Source: Loxodes magnus
Lineage: Eukaryota; Ciliophora; Karyorelictea; Loxodida; Loxodidae
NCBI GenBank assembly: GCA_946699065.1
Contig: CAMPDV010000874.1
Coordinates: 62,001 to 126,000 of the forward strand
Direction of reading: 5' to 3'
DNA: 64,000 nucleotides
Part shown: in pieces, positions 1 through 11,919 of the stretch
Layout: each line of letters opens with the position of its first letter
Numbering within the stretch: the first letter of the stretch is position 1
Made by a program: the position numbers and the translations under genes
The notes under the pieces: generated by a model
The model's database searches: none
The model's input: only the letters and a program-made list of their open reading frames with translations
What the model was told of the DNA's origin: nothing

Positions 1-90
1 TCTCAAAGCATATTCATAAAACTGAAACTCTACCTTCTATTCTTACTTCACTTCTTCACTTTTCTAAATACTAAGTACTTCTCAAAGCAT

Positions 91-807
91 ACTCCTTAAA
101 ACTGAAATTCATTCTTCTTTTCTTACTTTACTTCTTAACTTTTCAAAATACTTATTACTTCTCAAAGCATACTCCTTTAAACTGAAATTCAATAATCTTT
201 TCTTACTTTATTCTTCACTTTTCAAAAATACATATTACTTCTCAAAGCATACTCATGAAACTGAAATTCTATCTTCTTTCCTTACTTTAATTCTTCACTT
301 TTAAAAATACTTATTACTTCTCAAAGCATACTCCTTAAAACTGAAATTCATTCTTCTTTTCTTACTTTACTTCTTAACTTTTCAAAATACTTATTACTTC
401 TCAAAGCATACTCCTTTAAACTGAAATTCAATAATCTTTTCTTACTTTATTCTTCACTTTTCAAAAATACATATTACTTCTCAAAGCATACTCATGAAAC
501 TGAAATTCTATCTTCTTTCCTTACTTTAATTCTTCACTTTTAAAAATACTTATTACTTCTCAAAGCATACTCCTTAAAACTGAAATTCATTCTTCTTTTC
601 TTACTTTACTTCTTAACTTTTCAAAATACTTATTACTTCTCAAAGCATACTCCTTTAAACTGAAATTCAATAATCTTTTCTTACTTTATTCTTCACTTTT
701 CAAAAATACTTATTACTTCTCAAAGCATACTCATGAAACTGAAATTCTACCTTCTTTTCTTACTTTACTTCTTCACTTTTCAAAAATACTTATTACTTCT
801 CAAAGCA
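91..807 (+). repeat. Nested 239-bp trimer repeat, set 1
   Basis: Three units start at 91, 330 and 569, each 239 bp. Each unit has three different monomers: one with CCTTAAAACTG plus ATTCATTC and TTAACTTTTC, one with CCTTTAAACTG plus ATTCAATAATC and TTTATTC, and one with CATGAAACTG plus CTTTCC, TTTAATTC and TTTTAAAAATAC. The third unit keeps monomers 1 and 2, but its last monomer is replaced by a consensus-like one. Confidence 0.9.
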
Positions 808-1365
808 TACTCATGAAACTGAAATTCTTTCTTCTTTTCTTACTTTACTTCTTCACTTTTCGAAAATACTTATTACTTCTCAAAGCATATTCATAAAACT
901 GAAACTCTACCTTCTATTCTTACTTCACTTCTTCACTTTTCTAAATACTTAGTACTTCTCAAAGCATACTCCTTAAACTGAAACTCTACCTTCTTTTCTT
1001 ACTTTACTTCTTCACTTTTCAAAAATATATATTACTTATCAAAGCATACTCATGAAACTGAAATTCTTTCTTCTTTTCCTACTTTACTTCTTCACCTTTC
1101 TAAATACTTATTACTTCTCAAAGCATACTCCCTAAAACTGAAATTCTATCTTCTTTTCTTACTTTACTTATTCACCTTTCTAAATACTTATTACTTCTCA
1201 AAGCATACTCATGAAACTGAAATTCTTTCTTCTTTTCTTACTTTACTTCTTCACTTTTCGAAAATACTTATTACTTCTCAAAGCATATTCATAAAACTGA
1301 AACTCTACCTTCTATTCTTACTTCACTTCTTCACTTTTCTAAATACTTAGTACTTCTCAAAGCAT

Positions 1366-2082
1366 ACTCCTTAAAACTGAAATTCATTCTTCTTTTCTTA
1401 CTTTACTTCTTAACTTTTCAAAATACTTATTACTTCTCAAAGCATACTCCTTTAAACTGAAATTCAATAATCTTTTCTTACTTTATTCTTCACTTTTCAA
1501 AAATACATATTACTTCTCAAAGCATACTCATGAAACTGAAATTCTATCTTCTTTCCTTACTTTAATTCTTCACTTTTAAAAATACTTATTACTTCTCAAA
1601 GCATACTCCTTAAAACTGAAATTCATTCTTCTTTTCTTACTTTACTTCTTAACTTTTCAAAATACTTATTACTTCTCAAAGCATACTCCTTTAAACTGAA
1701 ATTCAATAATCTTTTCTTACTTTATTCTTCACTTTTCAAAAATACATATTACTTCTCAAAGCATACTCATGAAACTGAAATTCTATCTTCTTTCCTTACT
1801 TTAATTCTTCACTTTTAAAAATACTTATTACTTCTCAAAGCATACTCCTTAAAACTGAAATTCATTCTTCTTTTCTTACTTTACTTCTTAACTTTTCAAA
1901 ATACTTATTACTTCTCAAAGCATACTCCTTTAAACTGAAATTCAATAATCTTTTCTTACTTTATTCTTCACTTTTCAAAAATACTTATTACTTCTCAAAG
2001 CATACTCATGAAACTGAAATTCTACCTTCTTTTCTTACTTTACTTCTTCACTTTTCAAAAATACTTATTACTTCTCAAAGCA
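1366..2082 (+). repeat. Nested 239-bp trimer repeat, set 2
   Basis: Units start at 1366, 1605 and 1844, repeating set 1 exactly 1275 bp downstream. The third unit has the same altered last monomer as in set 1, so the trimer amplification happened before the 1275-bp block was duplicated. Confidence 0.9.
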
Positions 2083-2640
2083 TACTCATGAAACTGAAAT
2101 TCTTTCTTCTTTTCTTACTTTACTTCTTCACTTTTCTAAATACTTATTACTTCTCAAAGCATACTCATGAAACTGAAATTCTTTCTTCTTTTCTTACTTT
2201 ACTTCTTCACCTTTCTAAATACTTATTACTTCTCAAAACATACTCCTTAAAACTGAAATTCTATCTTCTTTTCTTACTTTACTTATTCACCTTTCTAAAT
2301 ACTTATTACTTCTCAAAGCATACTCCTTAAAACTGAAATTCTATCTTCTTTTCTTACTTTACTTCTTCACCTTTCTAAATACTTATTACTTCTCAAAGCA
2401 TACTCCCTAAAACTGAAATTCTATCTTCTTTTCTTACTTTACTTATTCACCTTTCTAAATACTTATTACTTCTCAAAGCATACTCATGAAACTGAAATTC
2501 TTTCTTCTTTTCTTACTTTACTTCTTCACTTTTCGAAAATACTTATTACTTCTCAAAGCATATTCATAAAACTGAAACTCTACCTTCTATTCTTACTTCA
2601 CTTCTTCACTTTTCTAAATACTTAGTACTTCTCAAAGCAT

Positions 2641-3118
2641 ACTCCTTAAAACTGAAATTCATTCTTCTTTTCTTACTTTACTTCTTAACTTTTCAAAATA
2701 CTTATTACTTCTCAAAGCATACTCCTTTAAACTGAAATTCAATAATCTTTTCTTACTTTATTCTTCACTTTTCAAAAATACATATTACTTCTCAAAGCAT
2801 ACTCATGAAACTGAAATTCTATCTTCTTTCCTTACTTTAATTCTTCACTTTTAAAAATACTTATTACTTCTCAAAGCATACTCCTTAAAACTGAAATTCA
2901 TTCTTCTTTTCTTACTTTACTTCTTAACTTTTCAAAATACTTATTACTTCTCAAAGCATACTCCTTTAAACTGAAATTCAATAATCTTTTCTTACTTTAT
3001 TCTTCACTTTTCAAAAATACATATTACTTCTCAAAGCATACTCATGAAACTGAAATTCTATCTTCTTTCCTTACTTTAATTCTTCACTTTTAAAAATACT
3101 TATTACTTCTCAAAGCAT
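2641..3118 (+). repeat. Nested 239-bp trimer repeat, set 3 (two units)
   Basis: Units start at 2641 and 2880. A third would start at 3119 but switches there: the monomer begins CCTTAAAACTG as expected and continues with ATTCTATC instead of ATTCATTC. This is the junction with the next HOR type. Confidence 0.85.
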
Positions 3119-3611
3119 ACTCCTTAAAACTGAAATTCTATCTTCTTTTCTTACTTTACTTATTCACCTTTCTAAATACTTATTACTTCTCAAAGCATAC
3201 TCATGAAACTGAAACTCTACCTTCTTTTCTTACTTTACTTCTTCACTTTTCAAAAATATATATTACTTCTCAAAACATACTCATGAAACTGAAATTCTAC
3301 CTTCTTTTCTTACTATACTTCTTCACTTTTCAAAAATTCATATTACTTCTCAAAGCATACTCATGAAACTGAAATTCTTTCTTCTTTTCTTACTTTACTT
3401 CTTCACTTTTCAAAAATACTTATTACTTCTCAAAGCATACTCCCTAAAACTGAAATTCTATCTACTTTTCTTACTTTACTTCTTCACTTTTCAAAAATAC
3501 ATATTACTTATCAAAGCATGCTCATGAAACTGAAATTCTTTCTTCTTTTCTTACTTTACTTCTTCACTTTTCAAAAATACTTATTACTTCTCAAAACATA
3601 CTCCTTAAAAC
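3119..3611 (+). repeat. Satellite, lead-in to the type 2 HOR
   Basis: About six monomers whose order (AAAAATATATATT, then TTACTATAC with AAAAATTCATATT, then consensus, then CCCTAAAACTG with ATCTACTTTTC) matches the stretch at about 4860-5180 within the type 2 HOR. It therefore belongs to the tail of a truncated type 2 unit. The GCATGC variant at 3516 lies 96 bp before the phase marker of the first full unit. Confidence 0.75.
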
Positions 3612-6092
3612 TGATATTCTATCTTCTTTCCTTACTTTACTCTTTCAACATTTCTAAATACTTATTACTTCTCAAAGCATACTCATAAAACTGAAATTCT
3701 ATCTTCTTTTCTTACTTTACTTCTTCACCTTTCTAAATACTTATTACTTCTCAAAGCATACTCCCTAAAACTGAAATTCTATCTTCTTTTCTTACTTTAC
3801 TTCTTCACTTTTCAAAATACTTATTACTTCTCAAAGAATACTCATAAAACTGAAATTCTTTACTTCTTTTCTTACTTTACTTCTTCACTTTTCAAAAATA
3901 CTTATTACTTCTCAAAGCATACTCCCTAAAACTGAAATTCTATAATCTTTTCTTACTTTACTTCTTCACTTTTCAAAAATGCTTATTACTTCTCAAAGCA
4001 TACTCCTTAAAACTGAAATTCTTTCTTCTTTTCTTACTTTACTTCTTCACTTTTCAAAAATTCATAATACTTCTCAAAGCATACTCATGAAACTGAAATT
4101 CTATCTTCTTTTCTTACTTTATTTCTTCACTTTTCAAAAATACTTATTACTTCTCAAAGCATACTCATGAAACTGAAACTCTACCTTCTTTTCTTACTAT
4201 ACTTCTTCACTTTTCAAAAATACTTATTACTTCTCAAAACATACTCATGAAACTGAAATTCTTTCTTCTTTTCCTACTTTACTTCTTCACTTTTCAAAAA
4301 TACATATTACTTATCAAAGCATACTCATGAAACTGAAATTCTTTCTTCTTTTCTTACTTTACTTCTTCACTTTTCAAAAATACTTATTACTTCTCAAAAC
4401 ATACTCATGAAACTGAAATTCTTTCTTCTTTTCTTACTTTACTTCTTCACTTTTCAAAAATACATATTACTTCTCAAAGCATACTCATGAAACTGAAACT
4501 CTACCTTCTTTTCTTACTTTACTTCTTCACTTTTCAAAAATACTTATTACTTCTCAAAACATACTCCTTAAAACTGAAATTCTATCTTCTTTTCTTTATT
4601 TCTTCACTTTTCAAAAATACTTATTACTTCTCAAAGCATACTCATGAAACTGAAATTCTACCTTCTTTTCTTACTTTACTTCTTCACTTTTCAAAAATAC
4701 TTATTACTTCTCAAAGCATACTCATGAAACTGAAATTCTTTCTTCTTTTCTTACTTTACTTCTTCACTTTTCAAAAATACTTATTACTTCTCAAAGCATA
4801 CTCATGAAACTGAAATTCTTTCTTCTTTTCTTACTTTACTTCTTCACTTTTCAAAAATACTTATTACTTCTCAAAGCATACTCATAAAACTGAAACTCTA
4901 CCTTCTTTTCTTACTTTACTTCTTCACTTTTCAAAAATATATATTACTTCTCAAAACATACTCATGAAACTGAAACTCTACCTTCTTTTCTTACTATACT
5001 TCTTCACTTTTCAAAAATTCATATTACTTCTCAAAGCATACTCATGAAACTGAAATTCTTTCTTCTTTTCTTACTTTACTTCTTCACTTTTCAAAAATAC
5101 TTATTACTTCTCAAAGCATACTCCCTAAAACTGAAATTCTATCTACTTTTCTTACTTTACTTCTTCACTTTTCAAAAATACATATTACTTATCAAAGCAT
5201 ACTCATGAAACTGAAATTCTTTCTTCTTTTCTTACTTTATTCTTCACTTTTCAAAAATACATATTACTTCTCAAAGCATACTCATGAAACTGAAACTCTA
5301 CCTTCTTTTCTTACTTTACTTCTTCACTTTTCAAAAATACTTATTACTTCTCAAAACATACTCCTTAAAACTGAAATTCTATCTTCTTTTCTTTATTTCT
5401 TCACTTTTCAAAAATACTTATTACTTCTCAAAGCATACTCCTTAAAACTGAAATTCTATCTTCTTTTCTTACTTTACTTCTTCACCTTTCTAAATACTTA
5501 TTACTTCTCAAAACATACTCCTTAAAACTGAAATTCTATCTTCTTTTCTTACTTTACTTATTCACCTTTCTAAATACTTATTACTTCTCAAAGCATACTC
5601 CTTAAAACTGAAATTCTATCTTCTTTTCTTACTTTACTTCTTCAACTTTTCAAAAATACTTATTACTTCTCAAAGCATACTCATGAAACTGAAATTCTTT
5701 CTTCTTTTCTTACTTTACTTCTTCACTTTTCAAAAATACTTATTACTTCTCAAAGCATACTCATGAAACTGAAATTCTTTCTTCTTTTCTTACTTTACTT
5801 CTTCACTTTTCGAAAATACTTATTACTTCTCAAAGCATACTCCTTAAAACTGATATTCAATCTTCTTTCCTTACTTTACTTCTTTAACTTTTCAAAAATA
5901 CTTATTACTTCTCAAAGCATATTCATAAAACTGAAACTCTACCTTCTATTCTTACTTCACTTCTTCACTTTTCAAAAATACATATTACTTATCAAAGCAT
6001 GCTCATGAAACTGAAATTCTTTCTTCTTTTCTTACTTTACTTCTTCACTTTTCAAAAATACTTATTACTTCTCAAAACATACTCCTTAAAAC
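3612..6092 (+). repeat. Type 2 HOR, unit 1 (2481 bp)
   Basis: Phase is set at the TGATATTCTATC monomer that is followed by ACTCTTTCAACATTTC. That marker occurs at 3612, 6093, 8727 and 11920. Unit 1 is about 31 monomers. It carries two copies of the 4-bp-deleted monomer near 4589 and 5385, and a monomer starting ATGCTTATTAC at 3979 that recurs once per unit (6459, 9094, 12287). Confidence 0.88.
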
Positions 6093-8726
6093 TGATATTC
6101 TATCTTCTTTCCTTACTTTACTCTTTCAACATTTCTAAATACTTATTACTTCTCAAAGCATACTCATAAAACTGAAATTCTATCTTCTTTTCTTACTTTA
6201 CTTCTTAACTTTTCAAAATACTTATTACTTCTCAAAGCATACTCATGAAACTGAAACTCTACCTTCTTTTCTTACTTTACTTCTTCACTTTTCAAAATAC
6301 TTATTACTTCTCAAAGAATACTCATAAAACTGAAATTCTTTACTTCTTTTCTTACTTTACTTCTTCACTTTTCAAAAATACTTATTACTTCTCAAAGCAT
6401 ACTCCCTAAAACTGAAATTCTATAATCTTTTCTTACTTTACTTCTTCACTTTTCAAAAATGCTTATTACTTCTCAAAGCATACTCCTTAAAACTGAAATT
6501 CTTTCTTCTTTTCTTACTTTACTTCTTCACTTTTCAAAAATTCATAATACTTCTCAAAGCATACTCATGAAACTGAAATTCTATCTTCTTTTCTTACTTT
6601 ATTTCTTCACTTTTCAAAAATACTTATTACTTCTCAAAGCATACTCATGAAACTGAAACTCTACCTTCTTTTCTTACTATACTTCTTCACTTTTCAAAAA
6701 TACTTATTACTTCTCAAAACATACTCATGAAACTGAAATTCTTTCTTCTTTTCCTACTTTACTTCTTCACTTTTCAAAAATACATATTACTTATCAAAGC
6801 ATACTCATGAAACTGAAATTCTTTCTTCTTTTCTTACTTTACTTCTTCACTTTTCAAAAATACTTATTACTTCTCAAAACATACTCCTTAAAACTGAAAT
6901 TCTATCTTCTTTTCTTTATTTCTTCACTTTTCAAAAATACATATTACTTCTCAAAGCATACTCATGAAACTGAAACTCTACCTTCTTTTCTTACTTTACT
7001 TCTTCACTTTTCAAAAATACTTATTACTTCTCAAAACATACTCCTTAAAACTGAAATTCTATCTTCTTTTCTTTATTTCTTCACTTTTCAAAAATACTTA
7101 TTACTTCTCAAAGCATACTCATGAAACTGAAATTCTACCTTCTTTTCTTACTTTACTTCTTCACTTTTCAAAAATACTTATTACTTCTCAAAGCATACTC
7201 ATGAAACTGAAATTCTTTCTTCTTTTCTTACTTTACTTCTTCACTTTTCAAAAATACTTATTACTTCTCAAAGCATACTCATGAAACTGAAATTCTTTCT
7301 TCTTTTCTTACTTTACTTCTTCACTTTTCAAAAATACTTATTACTTCTCAAAGCATACTCATAAAACTGAAACTCTACCTTCTTTTCTTACTTTACTTCT
7401 TCACTTTTCAAAAATATATATTACTTCTCAAAACATACTCATGAAACTGAAACTCTACCTTCTTTTCTTACTATACTTCTTCACTTTTCAAAAATTCATA
7501 TTACTTCTCAAAGCATACTCATGAAACTGAAATTCTTTCTTCTTTTCTTACTTTACTTCTTCACTTTTCAAAAATACTTATTACTTCTCAAAGCATACTC
7601 CCTAAAACTGAAATTCTATCTACTTTTCTTACTTTACTTCTTCACTTTTCAAAAATACATATTACTTATCAAAGCATACTCATGAAACTGAAATTCTTTC
7701 TTCTTTTCTTACTTTATTCTTCACTTTTCAAAAATACATATTACTTCTCAAAGCATACTCATGAAACTGAAACTCTACCTTCTTTTCTTACTTTACTTCT
7801 TCACTTTTCAAAAATACTTATTACTTCTCAAAACATACTCCTTAAAACTGAAATTCTATCTTCTTTTCTTTATTTCTTCACTTTTCAAAAATACTTATTA
7901 CTTCTCAAAGCATACTCATGAAACTGAAACTCTACCTTCTTTTCTTACTTTACTTCTTCACTTTTCAAAAATACTTATTACTTCTCAAAACATACTCCTT
8001 AAAACTAAAATTCTATCTTCTTTTCTTTATTTCTTCACTTTTCAAAAATACTTATTACTTCTCAAAGCATACTCCTTAAAACTGAAATTCTATCTTCTTT
8101 TCTTACTTTACTTCTTCACCTTTCTAAATACTTATTACTTCTCAAAACATACTCCTTAAAACTGAAATTCTATCTTCTTTTCTTACTTTACTTATTCACC
8201 TTTCTAAATACTTATTACTTCTCAAAGCATACTCCTTAAAACTGAAATTCTATCTTCTTTTCTTACTTTACTTCTTCAACTTTTCAAAAATACTTATTAC
8301 TTCTCAAAGCATACTCATGAAACTGAAATTCTTTCTTCTTTTCTTACTTTACTTCTTCACTTTTCAAAAATACTTATTACTTCTCAAAGCATACTCATGA
8401 AACTGAAATTCTTTCTTCTTTTCTTACTTTACTTCTTCACTTTTCGAAAATACTTATTACTTCTCAAAGCATACTCCTTAAAACTGATATTCAATCTTCT
8501 TTCCTTACTTTACTTCTTTAACTTTTCAAAAATACTTATTACTTCTCAAAGCATATTCATAAAACTGAAACTCTACCTTCTATTCTTACTTCACTTCTTC
8601 ACTTTTCAAAAATACATATTACTTATCAAAGCATGCTCATGAAACTGAAATTCTTTCTTCTTTTCTTACTTTACTTCTTCACTTTTCAAAAATACTTATT
8701 ACTTCTCAAAACATACTCCTTAAAAC
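6093..8726 (+). repeat. Type 2 HOR, unit 2 (2634 bp)
   Basis: Same monomer order as unit 1. The net gain of 153 bp is mostly explained by an extra 157-bp dimer at 7918, plus a swap of an 80-bp for a 77-bp monomer and small changes. The stretch around 6181-6300 differs from units 3 and 4, which carry CACCTTTCTAAATAC there. The recurring GCATGC site is at 5998, and the next copy at 8631. Confidence 0.88.
7761..8074 (+). repeat. 157-bp dimer duplication with 4-bp-deleted monomer
   Basis: A dimer of one 80-bp monomer (CATGAAACTG with ACTCTACC) and one 77-bp monomer (CCTTAAAACTG with TTTTCTTTATTTC) is repeated 157 bp apart, starting at 7761 and 7918. The second copy carries a private change, AAAACTAAAATTC instead of AAAACTGAAATTC near 8003. 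Related pairs 157 bp apart start at 6807, 9442, 10317 and 12635. Confidence 0.85.
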
Positions 8727-9116
8727 TGATATTCTATCTTCTTTCCTTACTTTACTCTTTCAACATTTCTAAATACTTATTACTTCTCAAAGCATACTCA
8801 TAAAACTGAAATTCTATCTTCTTTTCTTACTTTACTTATTCACCTTTCTAAATACTTATTACTTCTCAAAGCATACTCCCTAAAACTGAAATTCTATCTT
8901 CTTTTCTTACTTTACTTCTTCACTTTTCAAAATACTTATTACTTCTCAAAGAATACTCATAAAACTGAAATTCTTTACTTCTTTTCTTACTTTACTTCTT
9001 CACTTTTCAAAAATACTTATTACTTCTCAAAGCATACTCCCTAAAACTGAAATTCTATAATCTTTTCTTACTTTACTTCTTCACTTTTCAAAAATGCTTA
9101 TTACTTCTCAAAGCAT

Positions 9117-9991
9117 ACTCCTTAAAACTGAAATTCTTTCTTCTTTTCTTACTTTACTTCTTCACTTTTCAAAAATTCATAATACTTCTCAAAGCATACT
9201 CATGAAACTGAAATTCTATCTTCTTTTCTTACTTTATTTCTTCACTTTTCAAAAATACTTATTACTTCTCAAAGCATACTCATGAAACTGAAACTCTACC
9301 TTCTTTTCTTACTATACTTCTTCACTTTTCAAAAATACTTATTACTTCTCAAAACATACTCATGAAACTGAAATTCTTTCTTCTTTTCCTACTTTACTTC
9401 TTCACTTTTCAAAAATACATATTACTTATCAAAGCATACTCATGAAACTGAAATTCTTTCTTCTTTTCTTACTTTACTTCTTCACTTTTCAAAAATACTT
9501 ATTACTTCTCAAAACATACTCCTTAAAACTGAAATTCTATCTTCTTTTCTTTATTTCTTCACTTTTCAAAAATACATATTACTTCTCAAAGCATACTCAT
9601 GAAACTGAAACTCTACCTTCTTTTCTTACTTTACTTCTTCACTTTTCAAAAATACTTATTACTTCTCAAAACATACTCCTTAAAACTGAAATTCTATCTT
9701 CTTTTCTTTATTTCTTCACTTTTCAAAAATACTTATTACTTCTCAAAGCATACTCATGAAACTGAAATTCTACCTTCTTTTCTTACTTTACTTCTTCACT
9801 TTTCAAAAATACTTATTACTTCTCAAAGCATACTCATGAAACTGAAATTCTTTCTTCTTTTCTTACTTTACTTCTTCACTTTTCAAAAATACTTATTACT
9901 TCTCAAAGCATACTCATGAAACTGAAATTCTTTCTTCTTTTCTTACTTTACTTCTTCACTTTTCAAAAATACTTATTACTTCTCAAAGCAT
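9117..9991 (+). repeat. 875-bp tandem duplication, left copy
   Basis: Begins at the ACTCCTTAAAACTG monomer that precedes AAAAATTCATAATAC. The monomers at 9442 and 9599 recur 875 bp downstream at 10317 and 10474 with no difference that I noticed. Confidence 0.88.
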
Positions 9992-10866
9992 ACTCCTTAA
10001 AACTGAAATTCTTTCTTCTTTTCTTACTTTACTTCTTCACTTTTCAAAAATTCATAATACTTCTCAAAGCATACTCATGAAACTGAAATTCTATCTTCTT
10101 TTCTTACTTTATTTCTTCACTTTTCAAAAATACTTATTACTTCTCAAAGCATACTCATGAAACTGAAACTCTACCTTCTTTTCTTACTATACTTCTTCAC
10201 TTTTCAAAAATACTTATTACTTCTCAAAACATACTCATGAAACTGAAATTCTTTCTTCTTTTCCTACTTTACTTCTTCACTTTTCAAAAATACATATTAC
10301 TTATCAAAGCATACTCATGAAACTGAAATTCTTTCTTCTTTTCTTACTTTACTTCTTCACTTTTCAAAAATACTTATTACTTCTCAAAACATACTCCTTA
10401 AAACTGAAATTCTATCTTCTTTTCTTTATTTCTTCACTTTTCAAAAATACATATTACTTCTCAAAGCATACTCATGAAACTGAAACTCTACCTTCTTTTC
10501 TTACTTTACTTCTTCACTTTTCAAAAATACTTATTACTTCTCAAAACATACTCCTTAAAACTGAAATTCTATCTTCTTTTCTTTATTTCTTCACTTTTCA
10601 AAAATACTTATTACTTCTCAAAGCATACTCATGAAACTGAAATTCTACCTTCTTTTCTTACTTTACTTCTTCACTTTTCAAAAATACTTATTACTTCTCA
10701 AAGCATACTCATGAAACTGAAATTCTTTCTTCTTTTCTTACTTTACTTCTTCACTTTTCAAAAATACTTATTACTTCTCAAAGCATACTCATGAAACTGA
10801 AATTCTTTCTTCTTTTCTTACTTTACTTCTTCACTTTTCAAAAATACTTATTACTTCTCAAAGCAT
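9992..10866 (+). repeat. 875-bp tandem duplication, right copy
   Basis: Repeats the left copy in the same order. At 10867 the sequence continues with the ACTCATAAAACTG monomer expected after a single copy in units 1 and 2, which places the crossover in register between two monomers. Confidence 0.88.
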
Positions 10867-11919
10867 ACTCATAAAACTGAAACTCTACCTTCTTTTCTTA
10901 CTTTACTTCTTCACTTTTCAAAAATATATATTACTTCTCAAAACATACTCATGAAACTGAAACTCTACCTTCTTTTCTTACTATACTTCTTCACTTTTCA
11001 AAAATTCATATTACTTCTCAAAGCATACTCATGAAACTGAAATTCTTTCTTCTTTTCTTACTTTACTTCTTCACTTTTCAAAAATACTTATTACTTCTCA
11101 AAGCATACTCATGAAACTGAAACTCTACCTTCTTTTCTTACTTTACTTCTTCACTTTTCAAAAATACTTATTACTTCTCAAAACATACTCCTTAAAACTG
11201 AAATTCTATCTTCTTTTCTTTATTTCTTCACTTTTCAAAAATACTTATTACTTCTCAAAGCATACTCCTTAAAACTGAAATTCTATCTTCTTTTCTTACT
11301 TTACTTCTTCACCTTTCTAAATACTTATTACTTCTCAAAACATACTCCTTAAAACTGAAATTCTATCTTCTTTTCTTACTTTACTTATTCACCTTTCTAA
11401 ATACTTATTACTTCTCAAAGCATACTCCTTAAAACTGAAATTCTATCTTCTTTTCTTACTTTACTTCTTCAACTTTTCAAAAATACTTATTACTTCTCAA
11501 AGCATACTCATGAAACTGAAATTCTTTCTTCTTTTCTTACTTTACTTCTTCACTTTTCAAAAATACTTATTACTTCTCAAAGCATACTCATGAAACTGAA
11601 ATTCTTTCTTCTTTTCTTACTTTACTTCTTCACTTTTCGAAAATACTTATTACTTCTCAAAGCATACTCCTTAAAACTGATATTCAATCTTCTTTCCTTA
11701 CTTTACTTCTTTAACTTTTCAAAAATACTTATTACTTCTCAAAGCATATTCATAAAACTGAAACTCTACCTTCTATTCTTACTTCACTTCTTCACTTTTC
11801 AAAAATACATATTACTTATCAAAGCATGCTCATGAAACTGAAATTCTTTCTTCTTTTCTTACTTTACTTCTTCACTTTTCAAAAATACTTATTACTTCTC
11901 AAAACATACTCCTTAAAAC

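Larger units (their letters stand above)
11..3118 (+). repeat. 1275-bp higher-order repeat domain (about 2.4 copies)
   Basis: The marker monomer beginning TATTCATAAAACTG, with CTTCTATTC and TTAGTACTTC, starts at 11, 1286 and 2561, exactly 1275 bp apart (16 monomers). The following monomer, with CCTTAAAACTGAAATTCATT, starts at 91, 1366 and 2641, the same spacing. Copies 1 and 2 are near identical at their start and end but differ in the middle (about 806-1135 against 2081-2410) while keeping the same total length. Copy 1 carries a second TATTCATAAAA monomer at 886, absent from copy 2. The third copy is cut off near 3118, where the next HOR type begins. Confidence 0.9.
8727..11919 (+). repeat. 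Type 2 HOR, unit 3 (3193 bp, internally duplicated)
   Basis: About 40 monomers. It is longer than units 1 and 2 because 875 bp (11 monomers) are present twice in tandem, at 9117-9991 and 9992-10866, with a smaller loss downstream near 11100. Unit ends are set by the TGATATTCTATC marker and supported by the GCATGC marker spacing (8631 to 11824, also 3193). Confidence 0.88.

Noticed and set aside
9117-10866. Assembly error as the only explanation for near-identical duplications
   Set aside because: It cannot be excluded without reads, but nested private variants (4-bp deletion, T7, TATAAACTCTC, GACAAAT) and in-register monomer steps fit natural satellite evolution across many independent sites.
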